This document shows positions 34,026 through 42,331 of a DNA stretch of 64,000 bases, in pieces. Source of the DNA: Sphingobium sp. EP60837. Lineage in GTDB: Bacteria; Pseudomonadota; Alphaproteobacteria; Sphingomonadales; Sphingomonadaceae. How positions within the stretch are numbered: the first letter of the stretch is position 1; every line of letters starts with the position of its first letter. Location of the stretch: positions 205,216 through 269,215 of the forward strand of contig NZ_CP015988.1 of NCBI RefSeq assembly GCF_001658005.1. Reading direction: 5' to 3'. The position numbers and the translations under genes are program-made. The notes beneath the pieces were generated by a model. It had not been told where the DNA came from and ran no database searches. It was given only the letters and a program-made list of their open reading frames with translations.

Positions 34026-34916
34026 ATGAGCATCATGTCTGGCGTTACATCCTATCGACGGATCGGGATCATCGGCTCCGGCCGGGTAGCGTCCGCCCTT
34101 GGACTCGCTCTTGGCGAGCTCTCGGTAGAGCCGCTTGCGCTCTGGAGCCGCGATCCTGCACGATGTTCTGGCGCGGCCGCCTTAATAGGAAGGGCCGTTG
34201 CCGCGCAGCGAATGGTCGACATCGCCAAGACCTGCGATCTCATCATCCTTGCCGTTTCGGACGACGCGCTCGAACAGAGCATCTTCGATCTCGCTGCCGT
34301 TGGCGGGACTGCAACTCCCTTTGTCTTCCATGTCAGTGGACGCACCGGTGCTGCCATATTGTCGCCACTCGTTGCCAAGGGATGGCTTACCGCAGCCATC
34401 CATCCCGCCATGACCTTCATCGGTGACCCGCAGGCGGAGGTCCGGCAGATGATCGGGGCGCACTTTGCTGTAACCGGCTCGACGGGCCAGGCGAATGCAG
34501 CAGCCCATGCCATCGTCGCACATCTGGGTGGCGTTCCGGTCGACATCGCCGAAGAGCATCGGCCGCTCTACCATGCTGCCCTGTGTCATGGCGCCAATCA
34601 CTTGGTCACGCTGATCGCCGGCTCCTGCGAGGCGCTGGCAGTCGCTGGTGTGGACAATCCCGCCGCGCTTCTCGCGCCGCTGGCCCGCGCCGCGCTGGAG
34701 AACAGTCTTGGCAAGGGCATGGCTGGCTTGTCAGGTCCTTTGCTGCGAGGCGATGAAGAGACGATTGCCGGGCATATCTTCGCCTTAGGTAAGGACTGCC
34801 CCTCTCTCCTGCCGCCTTATCAGGCGATGGGGCTGGCGACACTTGACGCGCTGCAACGGCTGAACGGAAGGGAAGAGCCTTCGCCCTGCCGACCTATGCT
34901 GGAGATGGGTCGATGA
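34026..34916 (+). CDS. Rossmann-fold oxidoreductase with DUF2520 domain
   Basis: A 296-residue protein. The N-terminal half is an NAD(P)-binding Rossmann domain (RIGIIGSGRVASALGLAL) and the C-terminal half matches DUF2520 (LYHAALCHGANHLVTLIAGSCEAL). The same architecture is found in COG5495 proteins, one of which was described as an alternative ketopantoate reductase (PanG). Whether this protein does that is not shown. It overlaps the next gene by 4 bp, forming a two-gene unit. Confidence 0.78.
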   Translation: MSIMSGVTSYRRIGIIGSGRVASALGLALGELSVEPLALWSRDPARCSGAAALIGRAVAAQRMVDIAKTCDLIILAVSDDALEQSIFDLAAVGGTATPFVFHVSGRTGAAILSPLVAKGWLTAAIHPAMTFIGDPQAEVRQMIGAHFAVTGSTGQANAAAHAIVAHLGGVPVDIAEEHRPLYHAALCHGANHLVTLIAGSCEALAVAGVDNPAALLAPLARAALENSLGKGMAGLSGPLLRGDEETIAGHIFALGKDCPSLLPPYQAMGLATLDALQRLNGREEPSPCRPMLEMGR

Positions 34917-35569
34917 CGAAGCTGTTGCTAGCAGGCGCAACCGGACTGGTCGGTAGCGAAGCACTTGCTCTATCTTTGGCAAACGAGCGGGTGACGAAAG
35001 TCATAGCGCCAACCCGCCGGCCGCTTACGCCCCACCCCAAGCTCCTCAATCCCATTGTGGAGGCCGGTAGCCTTCCGTTGACCGCCGATTGGTGGGCCGT
35101 TGATGGCGGCGTCTGCGCGATCGGAACGACAAGGGCTAAGACTCCATCGCCCGCAGCGTACCGCGCCATCGACTTCGATTATGCTCTCGCCATCGCCACG
35201 CGGATACGAGAGGGCGGCGCGCGCCGCTTCGCCCTCACGTCTTCCATGGGCGCAAACGCGCGATCACAATTCCTGTACTCACGGACCAAGGGCGAGTTGG
35301 AGGACGCCGTCACACGTCTCGGCTTTCCCTCGCTGACCATAGTCCGTCCCGGTTTCATCGGCGGAGAACGGAAGGAGCATCGGCCGATGGAACATATTTT
35401 AGGCGAGGTTCTGCGCCTCGCTGATCCCATCCTGCCGCCCATGGCGCGGATCAGCCCCGCAAGGACAATAGCCGCTTTTCTCATCGAGGCGGCAATCGGC
35501 GGAGCGATCGGCAGCCACCGCGTCAGCGCGGCGGATATCGCGCGTGCCGCAATGAACCATCACCCATAA
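34913..35569 (+). CDS. NAD(P)-binding atypical SDR protein (TIP30/HTATIP2-like)
   Basis: A 218-residue protein with an N-terminal GATGLVGSEAL dinucleotide-binding motif, TSSMGAN, the YSRTKGELE segment with Tyr and Lys, and IVRPGFIGGER. This is typical of the atypical short-chain dehydrogenases related to TIP30. Substrate unknown. It is translationally coupled to the DUF2520 gene. Confidence 0.82.
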   Translation: MTKLLLAGATGLVGSEALALSLANERVTKVIAPTRRPLTPHPKLLNPIVEAGSLPLTADWWAVDGGVCAIGTTRAKTPSPAAYRAIDFDYALAIATRIREGGARRFALTSSMGANARSQFLYSRTKGELEDAVTRLGFPSLTIVRPGFIGGERKEHRPMEHILGEVLRLADPILPPMARISPARTIAAFLIEAAIGGAIGSHRVSAADIARAAMNHHP

Positions 35570-35653
35570 CTCGGATCATGCGTCGCTCGCCAAAGTGTGG
35601 GTTCGCGGCCTGGGGATAAAGCCCCACCCTTCTTTGCCGCTCAAAAGGCAAAA

Positions 35654-35690
35654 TCATATTTCCAACTGCTGACCTTCAGCTGTTGATGGA
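35654..35690. repeat. short dispersed repeat, related copy near 47283-47318
   Basis: The stretch TTTCCAACTGCTGACC then TCAGCTGTTGATGG is matched at about 80 percent by 47288 onward (TTTCCAGCTGCTGACC then TCAGCTCTTTAATGG). Both copies lie in non-coding gaps. The rest of 35570-35804 holds no gene I can support. It may be an end of a mobile element or a conserved site. Confidence 0.35.
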
Positions 35691-35804
35691 CGTGATGATT
35701 TCAGACTGAAAGCCGTCAGAGCCGCGTTGAGGTGCGGTGGATCAGCGTCTACCCCTGCTACGCGGCGCTCCTCATACGTCTGGTCCGCGACGCGCCGGCT
35801 CGTG

Positions 35805-36221
35805 TCAGCCATGTCCCTCGACAGCGAAGCCAGCAAGCACTTCAGCCAAAGGTTCAACGCTCTCGATATTACCCTGAAGTGCATCATTCAATGCATCTTC
35901 GACCTTATTAGCAATGAACCGCGAAGGCCCGGCATAAGCGAGAGACCAGGTTAAAAACCGCCGGACGTCGTAAGGTCCAGATGCAATCGTTCGAACATCC
36001 TCATGTCGAGGGTCTCGAATAATGCTTTGCTTGAGCTCGGCTATGGCGGCGGGCGTGCCTTCAAGATATTGCGCGAAGCGGCGGCCGGTAAACAGAAGCG
36101 CGCCCGTTACCCCTAGCAACCGATTGCGCGGTCTTGAGACGTCGACGATATCTCGTACTTGTTCATCAACCTGCACGGCCCCCAAGCGGCTCGTGCTGAT
36201 ATAAAACCATCGCTCAAACAT
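35805..36221 (-). CDS. BLUF-domain blue-light sensor protein
   Basis: A 138-residue single-domain BLUF protein, counted from ATG 36221 (MFERWFYIS). It has the flavin-binding and photocycle residues Tyr7, Asn33 (in SRPRNRLLGVTGALLFTG) and Gln51 (in FAQYLEG), so it should bind FAD and switch in blue light. The C-terminal capping helices are present. Short BLUF proteins act through protein-protein contact. A longer ORF starts at 36311 but runs through a strong hairpin and has no SD. It is divergent from the PilZ gene. Confidence 0.88.
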   Translation of the reverse strand: MFERWFYISTSRLGAVQVDEQVRDIVDVSRPRNRLLGVTGALLFTGRRFAQYLEGTPAAIAELKQSIIRDPRHEDVRTIASGPYDVRRFLTWSLAYAGPSRFIANKVEDALNDALQGNIESVEPLAEVLAGFAVEGHG

Positions 36222-36256
36222 GTGAACGCTATAGAACATTCGTACAAAAGGAGTAA

Positions 36257-36297
36257 AGACGAGGCGCACGGTGGGGACCGTTCTGTGCGCCTCGTCT
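36257..36297. promoter_or_regulatory. 13-bp-stem hairpin between BLUF and PilZ genes
   Basis: AGACGAGGCGCAC at 36257-36269 pairs perfectly with GTGCGCCTCGTCT at 36285-36297. It lies about 35 bp upstream of the BLUF start on that gene's leader side. It may be an operator, an RNA structure in the BLUF leader, or an IS scar. Confidence 0.5.
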
Positions 36298-36384
36298 ATA
36301 CCGGTGGCCATTCCTTCGGGGGAGGAGATGACCGATCGAAGGACTCCCTCTTACGGATTCTTGGTTAACAGGCACCCAGCGCGA

Positions 36385-36404
36385 CTGTCGTAAAAATACG
36401 ACAG
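36385..36404. promoter_or_regulatory. palindrome upstream of the PilZ gene
   Basis: CTGTCGTA (36385-36392) faces TACGACAG (36397-36404) across an AAAA loop, a perfect 8-bp repeat about 63 bp before the PilZ start. Position and symmetry suit a dimeric regulator such as the nearby Crp/Fnr or FixJ-like proteins. Confidence 0.5.
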
Positions 36405-36467
36405 CCCTATGTCCCCGTTCCTTAGGCTCGCAGCGCTAGCGCCCCTCCCAAAATTCGGAGGTCCGCA

Positions 36468-37037
36468 ATGTTCGAACAGAAAATCGAGGCTTTCAGCACA
36501 ACTGAGGGTGGCGCAGACCTGCGACGTCACCCTCGGCGGACGGTGTTCAAATCGGCGTTGCTCTACCCCGTCATCAAAGAAGCGAGCTTGTCGATCACGA
36601 ATGTCTCCAGCCAAGGCCTCAGCGGCCGAAGCGCGTTGTCACTGGGCTTGCGCGATGAAGTGCATATCAGCTTCAATGCGACAGATTTTCTCACCGCGGA
36701 AGTCCGCTGGACGAACGGCAGCCAGTGCGGCTTGCTGATGGAAGAGCCGCTGCTTTGGCTTGGCGGGCATGAGACCTTCATGAACCAACTCGCACCTGAT
36801 GATCCACCCAGGGAGACCCGTATTTCAGTGGACATGCCCGCTACGATTGTTACTTCAGCGCCCGTCATGGTCGGCACGATCCGCAATCTGTCCGTCGAGG
36901 GCATGATGATTGAGACGGCAGGCCTGAGAGAAGGCACGCGGCTCCTGGTGAAAAGCCGTGGACGAGGCGTGCGAATGGGCCGCGTGCAATGGTCGAGCGG
37001 CGGGATGGTGGGTGTATTTTTCGAAAGCGGAATTTAG
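36468..37037 (+). CDS. tandem PilZ-domain c-di-GMP-binding protein
   Basis: A 189-residue protein with two PilZ-like domains. The first starts RRHPRR at about residue 19 (the RxxxR element), with NVSSQG near 45. The second starts RETRISVDMPA near residue 108 with NLSVEG near 137 but lacks a clear RxxxR. PilZ domains bind c-di-GMP and alter motility, adhesion or polysaccharide synthesis. A GGAGG site lies 6 nt before the ATG. Confidence 0.85.
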   Translation: MFEQKIEAFSTTEGGADLRRHPRRTVFKSALLYPVIKEASLSITNVSSQGLSGRSALSLGLRDEVHISFNATDFLTAEVRWTNGSQCGLLMEEPLLWLGGHETFMNQLAPDDPPRETRISVDMPATIVTSAPVMVGTIRNLSVEGMMIETAGLREGTRLLVKSRGRGVRMGRVQWSSGGMVGVFFESGI

Positions 37038-37107
37038 TAAAGCATAGTTGACAACCATCTCTACAATGACGTTACGCGGCTAAGGAGAGGAGCAAGAGTC
37101 GTTCGCG

Positions 37108-37728
37108 ATGGGCGCAAAATGTCCCGTATATATCGTTCTCAAAGACGCCAGCATCCGCCGACACCTGGTGGAGACTCTTCGCGCAGAGCTATATCATCCA
37201 ACGCCATTTGCTTCCGGTAGCGACTTTCTCGAAGCTCTCAATCACCTTCCCGCAGGTGTAGCACTCTTAGATTTGCATCTTGCGGACAATTGGGTTGATG
37301 TGCTGACGCAACTGCTATGGACCCGCAAGGATATTCCGGTGGTGATTACGGCCGAGAATGCCAATATCCAGACAGTAGTTCAGGTCATAAAAGTAGGCGC
37401 TGACGATTTCCTTGAGCAGCCTTTTTCAAAGAAAATGCTTCTGGAAGTAATCGATCAGGCGTCCGATCTTCTAGCCTCGAGAGAAGATCTCCAGAGGCAG
37501 AGAGCTCGCGCGGACTCTTTGCTGAAAAAACTTACGAGACGAGAGCTAGAGGTATTAAGGTTGATCCAATCCAACAAGAGCAATGAAGCTGCAGCCAATG
37601 AACTGCATCTTAGCGTCAGAACGATAGAGACATACCGCCTACGCATCATGAGAAAATGCGGCGTCACGAAATTTTCGGATGCAATTTCAGTCGTGGCGAC
37701 CGCTTTGGATGGCCGCAGCAAGCTTTGA
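37108..37728 (+). CDS. FixJ-like response regulator with degenerate receiver
   Basis: A 206-residue protein: an N-terminal receiver (residues 6-118) and a LuxR/FixJ helix-turn-helix (about 138-200; LTRRELEVLRLI, SVRTIETYRLRIMRKCG). The phosphoacceptor Asp55 is kept in LLDLHL and Thr81 is kept. However, the acidic pair that binds Mg2+ is replaced by Leu11-Lys12, and the conserved Lys is Gln104 (LEQPF). Normal phosphorylation is therefore doubtful. A SD-like AGGAGAGGAG lies about 14 nt before the ATG. Confidence 0.85.
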   Translation: MGAKCPVYIVLKDASIRRHLVETLRAELYHPTPFASGSDFLEALNHLPAGVALLDLHLADNWVDVLTQLLWTRKDIPVVITAENANIQTVVQVIKVGADDFLEQPFSKKMLLEVIDQASDLLASREDLQRQRARADSLLKKLTRRELEVLRLIQSNKSNEAAANELHLSVRTIETYRLRIMRKCGVTKFSDAISVVATALDGRSKL

Positions 37729-37962
37729 GTGGCATCGCCCTTACTCCCGTCACCAGCCATGTGCAGCACAATGGGGGTCTGTCCCGAACTGGCTAGCCGA
37801 CATCATAGCGAAGGCATCAACGCCAGATCAAAAGCCGAATGTCTCGCGGGTGTTGAACGTCTCATGTCCTTCTTGATATGGGGTAGTTCTCCAGACGGCC
37901 GAAGAGAATGGGTTTGGCACAGCGCGTCAACGAAAGAACTGAGCTCATCCGCTCCATTCGGC

Positions 37963-38014
37963 TGAACCAGCAGGCAACGAACCATCATCAAAGGGGGCCA
38001 GTTTTAGGTGTCGC
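37963..38014 (+). mobile_element. detached right end of the first IS21-family element
   Basis: This 52-bp stretch is almost identical to 6622-6673, with three mismatches, and includes the terminal inverted repeat GGGGGCCAGTTTTAGG. No istA or istB sequence lies beside it. It is a solo IS end, left by deletion or recombination. The surrounding gap 37729-38159 shows no other feature. Confidence 0.88.
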
Positions 38015-38159
38015 CAAGGGGACTCTTCCCGATTTCGCTTGAAAGAACTCTGCAGCTTATTGGATTTGTTCTTCGGGGCGCTGCCAGCCCAACGCGGTGA
38101 CATGATCCGCTCAGTTGTCAGGCCTTTGCTCGATTTTGCTTCGCTCGGCTAACCGCTCG

Positions 38160-38888
38160 CTAGTGTGCCAAGTGGAGATAGGCAGGCGTGAATCCGCCTG
38201 CTTCTGCCAGACGGCTCCAGTCCGGGATCATCACTGATCGCCTGCCCCGCTGTATGATGCCATCGACATCGAGTGCCTTGAACATTCGATTGACGTGAAC
38301 CGGCGTCAGACCCAGCGCATCTCCGAGTTGTTCTTGAGTGAGGGGAAGATGGACCTTGGAACGGCTTCCTATGCCGGCATGTTCCTGCTTCATCGCAAGT
38401 TCGCACAGCAAATGAGCAAGTCTAGCGCGCGCATCCCGCCGCCCTATCCTGACGACCCATTCCTGAAAAACCGATGCGTCGGCGATTGATCCCATCCAAA
38501 TGGCCTCAGCCACAGCTGGGCGAGAACGGGTCAGCTGTAGGACCGCTTCCATTGGAATATCGGCAAGCTTTGCAGGAGTGACCAGCTGGATGCTTTGGGG
38601 GGCGCCATGGAGCATGGAAAAATGGAGGTCGATAAAATCGCCTTCCATATGAAAGCCAACAATCTGACGCCCGCCATCGTTCACCAGCCGATACCGCTGC
38701 GCAAAGCCGTTCAGCAGGATAGCGCAAGAGGTGGGGCTCTGGCCGGCACGGATGATGTGCTGACCTGCCGTCATTGTCCGTGTTGTATAGGGAAGCGCGC
38801 CAATGGCTTGGCGGTCGGCATCCGACAGTTCCGCTCTCTCGCTGAGTTTTGCGGCTATTTTTCTCAGCGGCTGTTTCTCATCTCCCAA
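38160..38888 (-). CDS. Crp/Fnr-family transcriptional regulator
   Basis: A 242-residue protein with a cyclic-nucleotide-binding-like domain (residues about 30-125) and a Crp-type helix-turn-helix (about 165-215, LPLTQEQLGDALGLTPVHVNRMFKAL). No Fnr-type N-terminal Cys cluster is present, so it does not sense oxygen through an Fe-S cluster. Its sequence is closely related to the second Crp/Fnr protein at 40528-41316 and both end in a GGFxxAYLHL motif. Confidence 0.9.
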   Translation of the reverse strand: MGDEKQPLRKIAAKLSERAELSDADRQAIGALPYTTRTMTAGQHIIRAGQSPTSCAILLNGFAQRYRLVNDGGRQIVGFHMEGDFIDLHFSMLHGAPQSIQLVTPAKLADIPMEAVLQLTRSRPAVAEAIWMGSIADASVFQEWVVRIGRRDARARLAHLLCELAMKQEHAGIGSRSKVHLPLTQEQLGDALGLTPVHVNRMFKALDVDGIIQRGRRSVMIPDWSRLAEAGGFTPAYLHLAH

Positions 38889-39130
38889 GGACTTGTCCTA
38901 TTTTTTTGCCGACCAACAACAGCCACTTCAACTATCATAGGCAACAAGGGCAACAATATGCACTAATGTAGGTTAAGCCTTCTTCGTCAGTGAGCTAGCG
39001 GTGGGCATGACGTTGGATATGTTCAATAGCATCAAAAGAACGGCACCCGGCGGGTTCCACTCAAGTTGCCGGGTCTGCAGATCCGCACTCCTTGGGGGCG
39101 TCATGCGCAAAGAGACTTTACCCGAGCAAG

Positions 39131-39158
39131 AAAAATGGGCTGGCGTAGTCACCAGCCC
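39131..39158 (-). terminator. intrinsic terminator of phaB (reverse strand)
   Basis: Read on the reverse strand, GGGCTGG and CCAGCCC form a 7-bp stem with an 8-nt loop followed by ATTTTTCTT. It lies about 75 bp after the phaB stop. Confidence 0.8.
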
Positions 39159-39163
39159 AAGGA

Positions 39164-39186
39164 GAGTTCCTTCTCGCAAGGAACTC
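39164..39186. promoter_or_regulatory. second hairpin downstream of phaB
   Basis: GAGTTCCTT (39164-39172) pairs with AAGGAACTC (39178-39186) with a 5-nt loop, directly before the terminator in the phaB transcript. It may support termination or protect the 3' end. Confidence 0.45.
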
Positions 39187-39232
39187 GGGGTCTCACCTGA
39201 ATTCTGTTCCTCCGACTACAGCACTGCCACGT

Positions 39233-39955
39233 TCAGTACATGTGCTGCCCGCCATTGATGGATAAGGTACTTCCAGTGATGAAGGCGGCGTGATCACTGC
39301 ACAGAAAGCCGACGCCGCGAGCGATCTCTGCAGCCTGTCCGAGACGACCTACAGGGATCTTGCCAACGATCTTCTCAAGCACGGCTGCTGGGACGGCCGC
39401 AACCATGTCCGTATCAACATAACCCGGCGCGATAGCGTTCACGGTCACGCCATATTTTGCGCCTTCCTGCGCCAGCGCCTTGGTGAAACCGTGAATGCCC
39501 GATTTAGCCGCTGCGTAATTCACCTGGCCATATTGACCCGCTTGTCCGTTGACGGATCCGATATTGACGATGCGACCCCAGCCGCGCGCCCGCATATCTC
39601 CAAATGTCGCCTTCGCCATGTTGAAACAGCCACCAAGATTGGTCCGCATGACCTCATTCCAGTCATCAAAGCTCATCTTGGCGAGAACGCCGTCTCGCGT
39701 AATGCCTGCATTGTTGATGACGATATCGATGGGGCCCAATGTTTCGGCGATCTGCGCGCAACCGACGAGGCAGGCATCATGATCAGCAACATCCCACCGA
39801 AAGGCTTGAATGCCGGTGCGATCCGTGAACGCGCGCGCCTTCTCGTCATTTCCCGCATAATTGGCGGCCACGATACAGCCCTGTTCTTTCAATGCGAGGC
39901 TGATCGCTTCCCCAATCCCCCGTGTACCTCCGGTAACAACAGCAACTCTGGTCAT
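39233..39955 (-). CDS. phaB: acetoacetyl-CoA reductase PhaB
   Basis: A 240-residue short-chain dehydrogenase matching PhaB: the NADPH motif TGGTRGIG at 8-15, NNAGITRD, and the catalytic Ser, Tyr and Lys (NIGSVNGQAGQYGQVNYAAAKSG). It reduces acetoacetyl-CoA to (R)-3-hydroxybutyryl-CoA for polyhydroxybutyrate synthesis. No phaA or phaC lies nearby, so it is an extra copy. A GAGGAGG site precedes the start. Confidence 0.9.
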   Translation of the reverse strand: MTRVAVVTGGTRGIGEAISLALKEQGCIVAANYAGNDEKARAFTDRTGIQAFRWDVADHDACLVGCAQIAETLGPIDIVINNAGITRDGVLAKMSFDDWNEVMRTNLGGCFNMAKATFGDMRARGWGRIVNIGSVNGQAGQYGQVNYAAAKSGIHGFTKALAQEGAKYGVTVNAIAPGYVDTDMVAAVPAAVLEKIVGKIPVGRLGQAAEIARGVGFLCSDHAAFITGSTLSINGGQHMY

Positions 39956-40527
39956 TCAGCCTCCTCAGATAAATATGCGGCTGCGTGAGCTCGAGGGGAG
40001 CTTCTAGCCGGTTAACGCGAGATTCTATGGCTCTGACGGTTCTTTAGGGTCGATTGACCCGCAGGTGCCATGCGATCGCCCGAATTGGAAAGACGACATC
40101 CATATACCGCTTCGACAGCGCTCAGCAGGGAGGGGGAATAGTGCTTGGACTGACAAAGCTTGTTCAAGGACATCAAATACTCCGATGGGCATGTGCCAGA
40201 GCACACAGCCAACAAATGACTTCGCAACAGATATAGTCAGCGATCTGGATCTTGGTGATCAGATACCCTATTGCGAAGCGGTGACGATCCGCGTTCTCAG
40301 ATATGTGAGACGTCAAAATTCCAAGATCGAATATTACTAGTTCATACTAGAAAGGTTTTGCTCAGAAATCGCGTGGATAATGATAGCATCTGGCTCCCGC
40401 TACAATGCAGCCGTATCGCTCCCTTCCGTAACGGAAACTTCAACCAACGCATCGATTCTGTCAACAGAAGCGCACAGGATTTATTTTTAAATTTTGTTAA
40501 ACTTGAGCGTTCATTACTTTAATGTGA
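39956..40527. other. 570-bp gap between phaB and the second Crp/Fnr gene
   Basis: The part next to 39955 must hold the phaB promoter. Open frames here have no SD and no recognisable product. From 40330 to 40520 the sequence is clearly more AT-rich than its surroundings, which would suit a MucR/H-NS-like or Crp-type target or a degraded insertion. Nothing else is visible. Confidence 0.35.
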
Positions 40528-41316
40528 CTATTCGAACAGCGTCGGGCTTTTAGAAGATGCCATTGTCGAGGACTGCCGGGCCTTCTTGGGCGAAGCGAGG
40601 TGAAGATAGGCAGATGAAAATCCCCCGACATCCGCCAGCGACTCCCAATCGGAAATGACCACAGTGCGTTTGTCCCGCCTGATCAACCCATTCGCTTCCA
40701 ACAACTTCAATGTGCGGTTCACGTGAACGACCGTCAAACCCAGCGCATCCCCCAGGCGCTCCTGAGTGAGAGGAAGATCAATTCGGGACCGGTGTCCAAG
40801 CCCGGCATGCTCCTGCCTCAGACCAAGTTCGCACAAAAGATGCGCGATACGCGAGCGCGCGCTGCGGCGGCCTATGCTGACCACCCACTCCTGGATGATC
40901 GAGGCGTCCGCTAGCGAGTCGATCCAGATCGCTTCTGCAACTGCCGGTCGACTACGCATAAGATCAATGAGGGCGCCGTGCGGGATGTCGGCGATTTTCG
41001 CGGGGGTGAGCAGTTGCACGCTCTGGCTGGCGCGATTGAGCATCGAAAAATGCAGATCGACGAAATCGCCTTCGACATGAAAGCCGACAATCTGCCTGCC
41101 GCCGTCCGACAGCTGCCGGTACCGCTGCGCAAAGCCGCTCACCAGGAGGGTACAGCTCGACGGCGCTTCACCTGCGCGCACCAAATGCTGCCCGACTGAC
41201 CTGGTGCTGGTTGTAAGGGGAAGGGCCAGGATCGCCTCTCGATCCTCTTGCGACAGTTCCGTTCGATCACTCAGCTTGACACACAAGCGGTGGAGCGGGT
41301 GCTGCCCAATTCCCAT
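40528..41316 (-). CDS. Crp/Fnr-family transcriptional regulator, paralogue
   Basis: A 262-residue protein with the same architecture as the product of 38160-38888 and high similarity along its whole length (GGRQIVGFHVEGDFVDLHFSML, LPLTQERLGDALGL). It has an additional C-terminal tail of about 20 residues. I use ATG 41316 because an AAGGG site precedes it; ATG 41343 is an alternative. It is divergent from the second BLUF gene, while its paralogue lies next to the first BLUF/PilZ pair. Confidence 0.9.
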   Translation of the reverse strand: MGIGQHPLHRLCVKLSDRTELSQEDREAILALPLTTSTRSVGQHLVRAGEAPSSCTLLVSGFAQRYRQLSDGGRQIVGFHVEGDFVDLHFSMLNRASQSVQLLTPAKIADIPHGALIDLMRSRPAVAEAIWIDSLADASIIQEWVVSIGRRSARSRIAHLLCELGLRQEHAGLGHRSRIDLPLTQERLGDALGLTVVHVNRTLKLLEANGLIRRDKRTVVISDWESLADVGGFSSAYLHLASPKKARQSSTMASSKSPTLFE

Positions 41317-41433
41317 GATCAGCCCTTCTCTGCTATCGACCATTAGGACCTTTCAGAGTATAGCAAATCGACGGCGTTGCCCAGCACACTATCCCGATTA
41401 GCCGAGACGCTATCCGGCTTCATCGAAGGGACA

Positions 41434-41904
41434 ATGCTCGTAAACGCTGGCTACCTTAAACTCAGATATCGTAAGCAATCTCGCATGTTGGTACGGTCTC
41501 TCATCTATGTGAGCGATAGCAACATTTCGCTCCAGTCCGACGAAGGGCAAATCGACGCCATCGTCGATGTGTCACAAAGCAGAAATCGCGCGCTTGGCGT
41601 GACCGGCGCGCTCATGTTCGCACAGACCAATTTCGTGCACGTTCTGGAAGGCTCACGTTCTGCCGTAGAGGAACTGATGTCGAGCATCAGCTGCGACCGA
41701 CGGCACCGGAATGTCCGGGTGCTCGAAGAAGAAACACTTACATGCAGGCGCTTCCCGAGTTGGGCGATGGCCTATGTGGGGCCACCCGCATTGGTAGAGC
41801 CTCGTCTCGCGCCCCTCCTGGCATCGACGGAAGCGACGATTGACCCCTTTGCTACCCAGGACATGATCTCTCTTCTGCGCTCATTCATCTCGTTAGGGCG
41901 GTGA
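41434..41904 (+). CDS. BLUF-like protein lacking the photocycle glutamine
   Basis: A 156-residue protein with a BLUF domain: Tyr25 in SLIYVSDS and Asn51 in SQSRNRALGVTGALM are kept. In the FxQxLEG motif the Gln is replaced by His69 (FVHVLEG). In BLUF proteins that Gln is needed for the light-driven hydrogen-bond switch, so normal photoactivation is unlikely. The ATG at 41434 follows GAAGGGAC; ATG 41485 would give the minimal domain. Confidence 0.82.
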   Translation: MLVNAGYLKLRYRKQSRMLVRSLIYVSDSNISLQSDEGQIDAIVDVSQSRNRALGVTGALMFAQTNFVHVLEGSRSAVEELMSSISCDRRHRNVRVLEEETLTCRRFPSWAMAYVGPPALVEPRLAPLLASTEATIDPFATQDMISLLRSFISLGR

Positions 41905-41964
41905 TGCCGCACGCCTCACAGACGCAGAAGAACATCTTAATGAGCAGCCACACGTAAGGATCGA

Positions 41965-42327
41965 TTAGTTCAGCTTCGTGCGGGTCACCCCAAGCATGTC
42001 CATGAGCTGGCTACCGGTCGTATCGTCGCCATTTTGCAGGATGGCCGCGAAGCCACCGATGAGCTTGCCAAAATGTTCGCCAGCCAACCTGATGTCGCGC
42101 GGCGTGCGCTTGGTCTCATCGGCCGTGATCAGCATCGCGATACTCATGGCCAGGGCTTCCGACAGCATCGGCATTGCGATGGAGGCATGGCCTTCCTGCA
42201 CCTCTCGCGATCCCATGGCGTAGGTGACCGCCTGGATCGCAATCTGGGCGCAATAGTGTCTAAATTCGCCCGGCGACAGGTTGTCGGGAATATCGAACAA
42301 TTCTTCCGGGACCATTTTCATGCTCAT
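41965..42327 (-). CDS. hypothetical protein, last of a four-gene reverse unit
   Basis: A 120-residue helical protein of unknown family, without signal peptide or recognisable motif. It starts 4 bp after the end of the zinc-ribbon gene and is probably co-transcribed with it. Similar small proteins are common on sphingomonad plasmids in my recollection, without known function. Confidence 0.6.
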   Translation of the reverse strand: MSMKMVPEELFDIPDNLSPGEFRHYCAQIAIQAVTYAMGSREVQEGHASIAMPMLSEALAMSIAMLITADETKRTPRDIRLAGEHFGKLIGGFAAILQNGDDTTGSQLMDMLGVTRTKLN

Positions 42328-42331
42328 TGGC

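Noticed and set aside
39290..39988. Forward frame of 232 codons opposite phaB
   Set aside because: phaB on the other strand has all catalytic motifs, an SD and a terminator; the forward frame has none.
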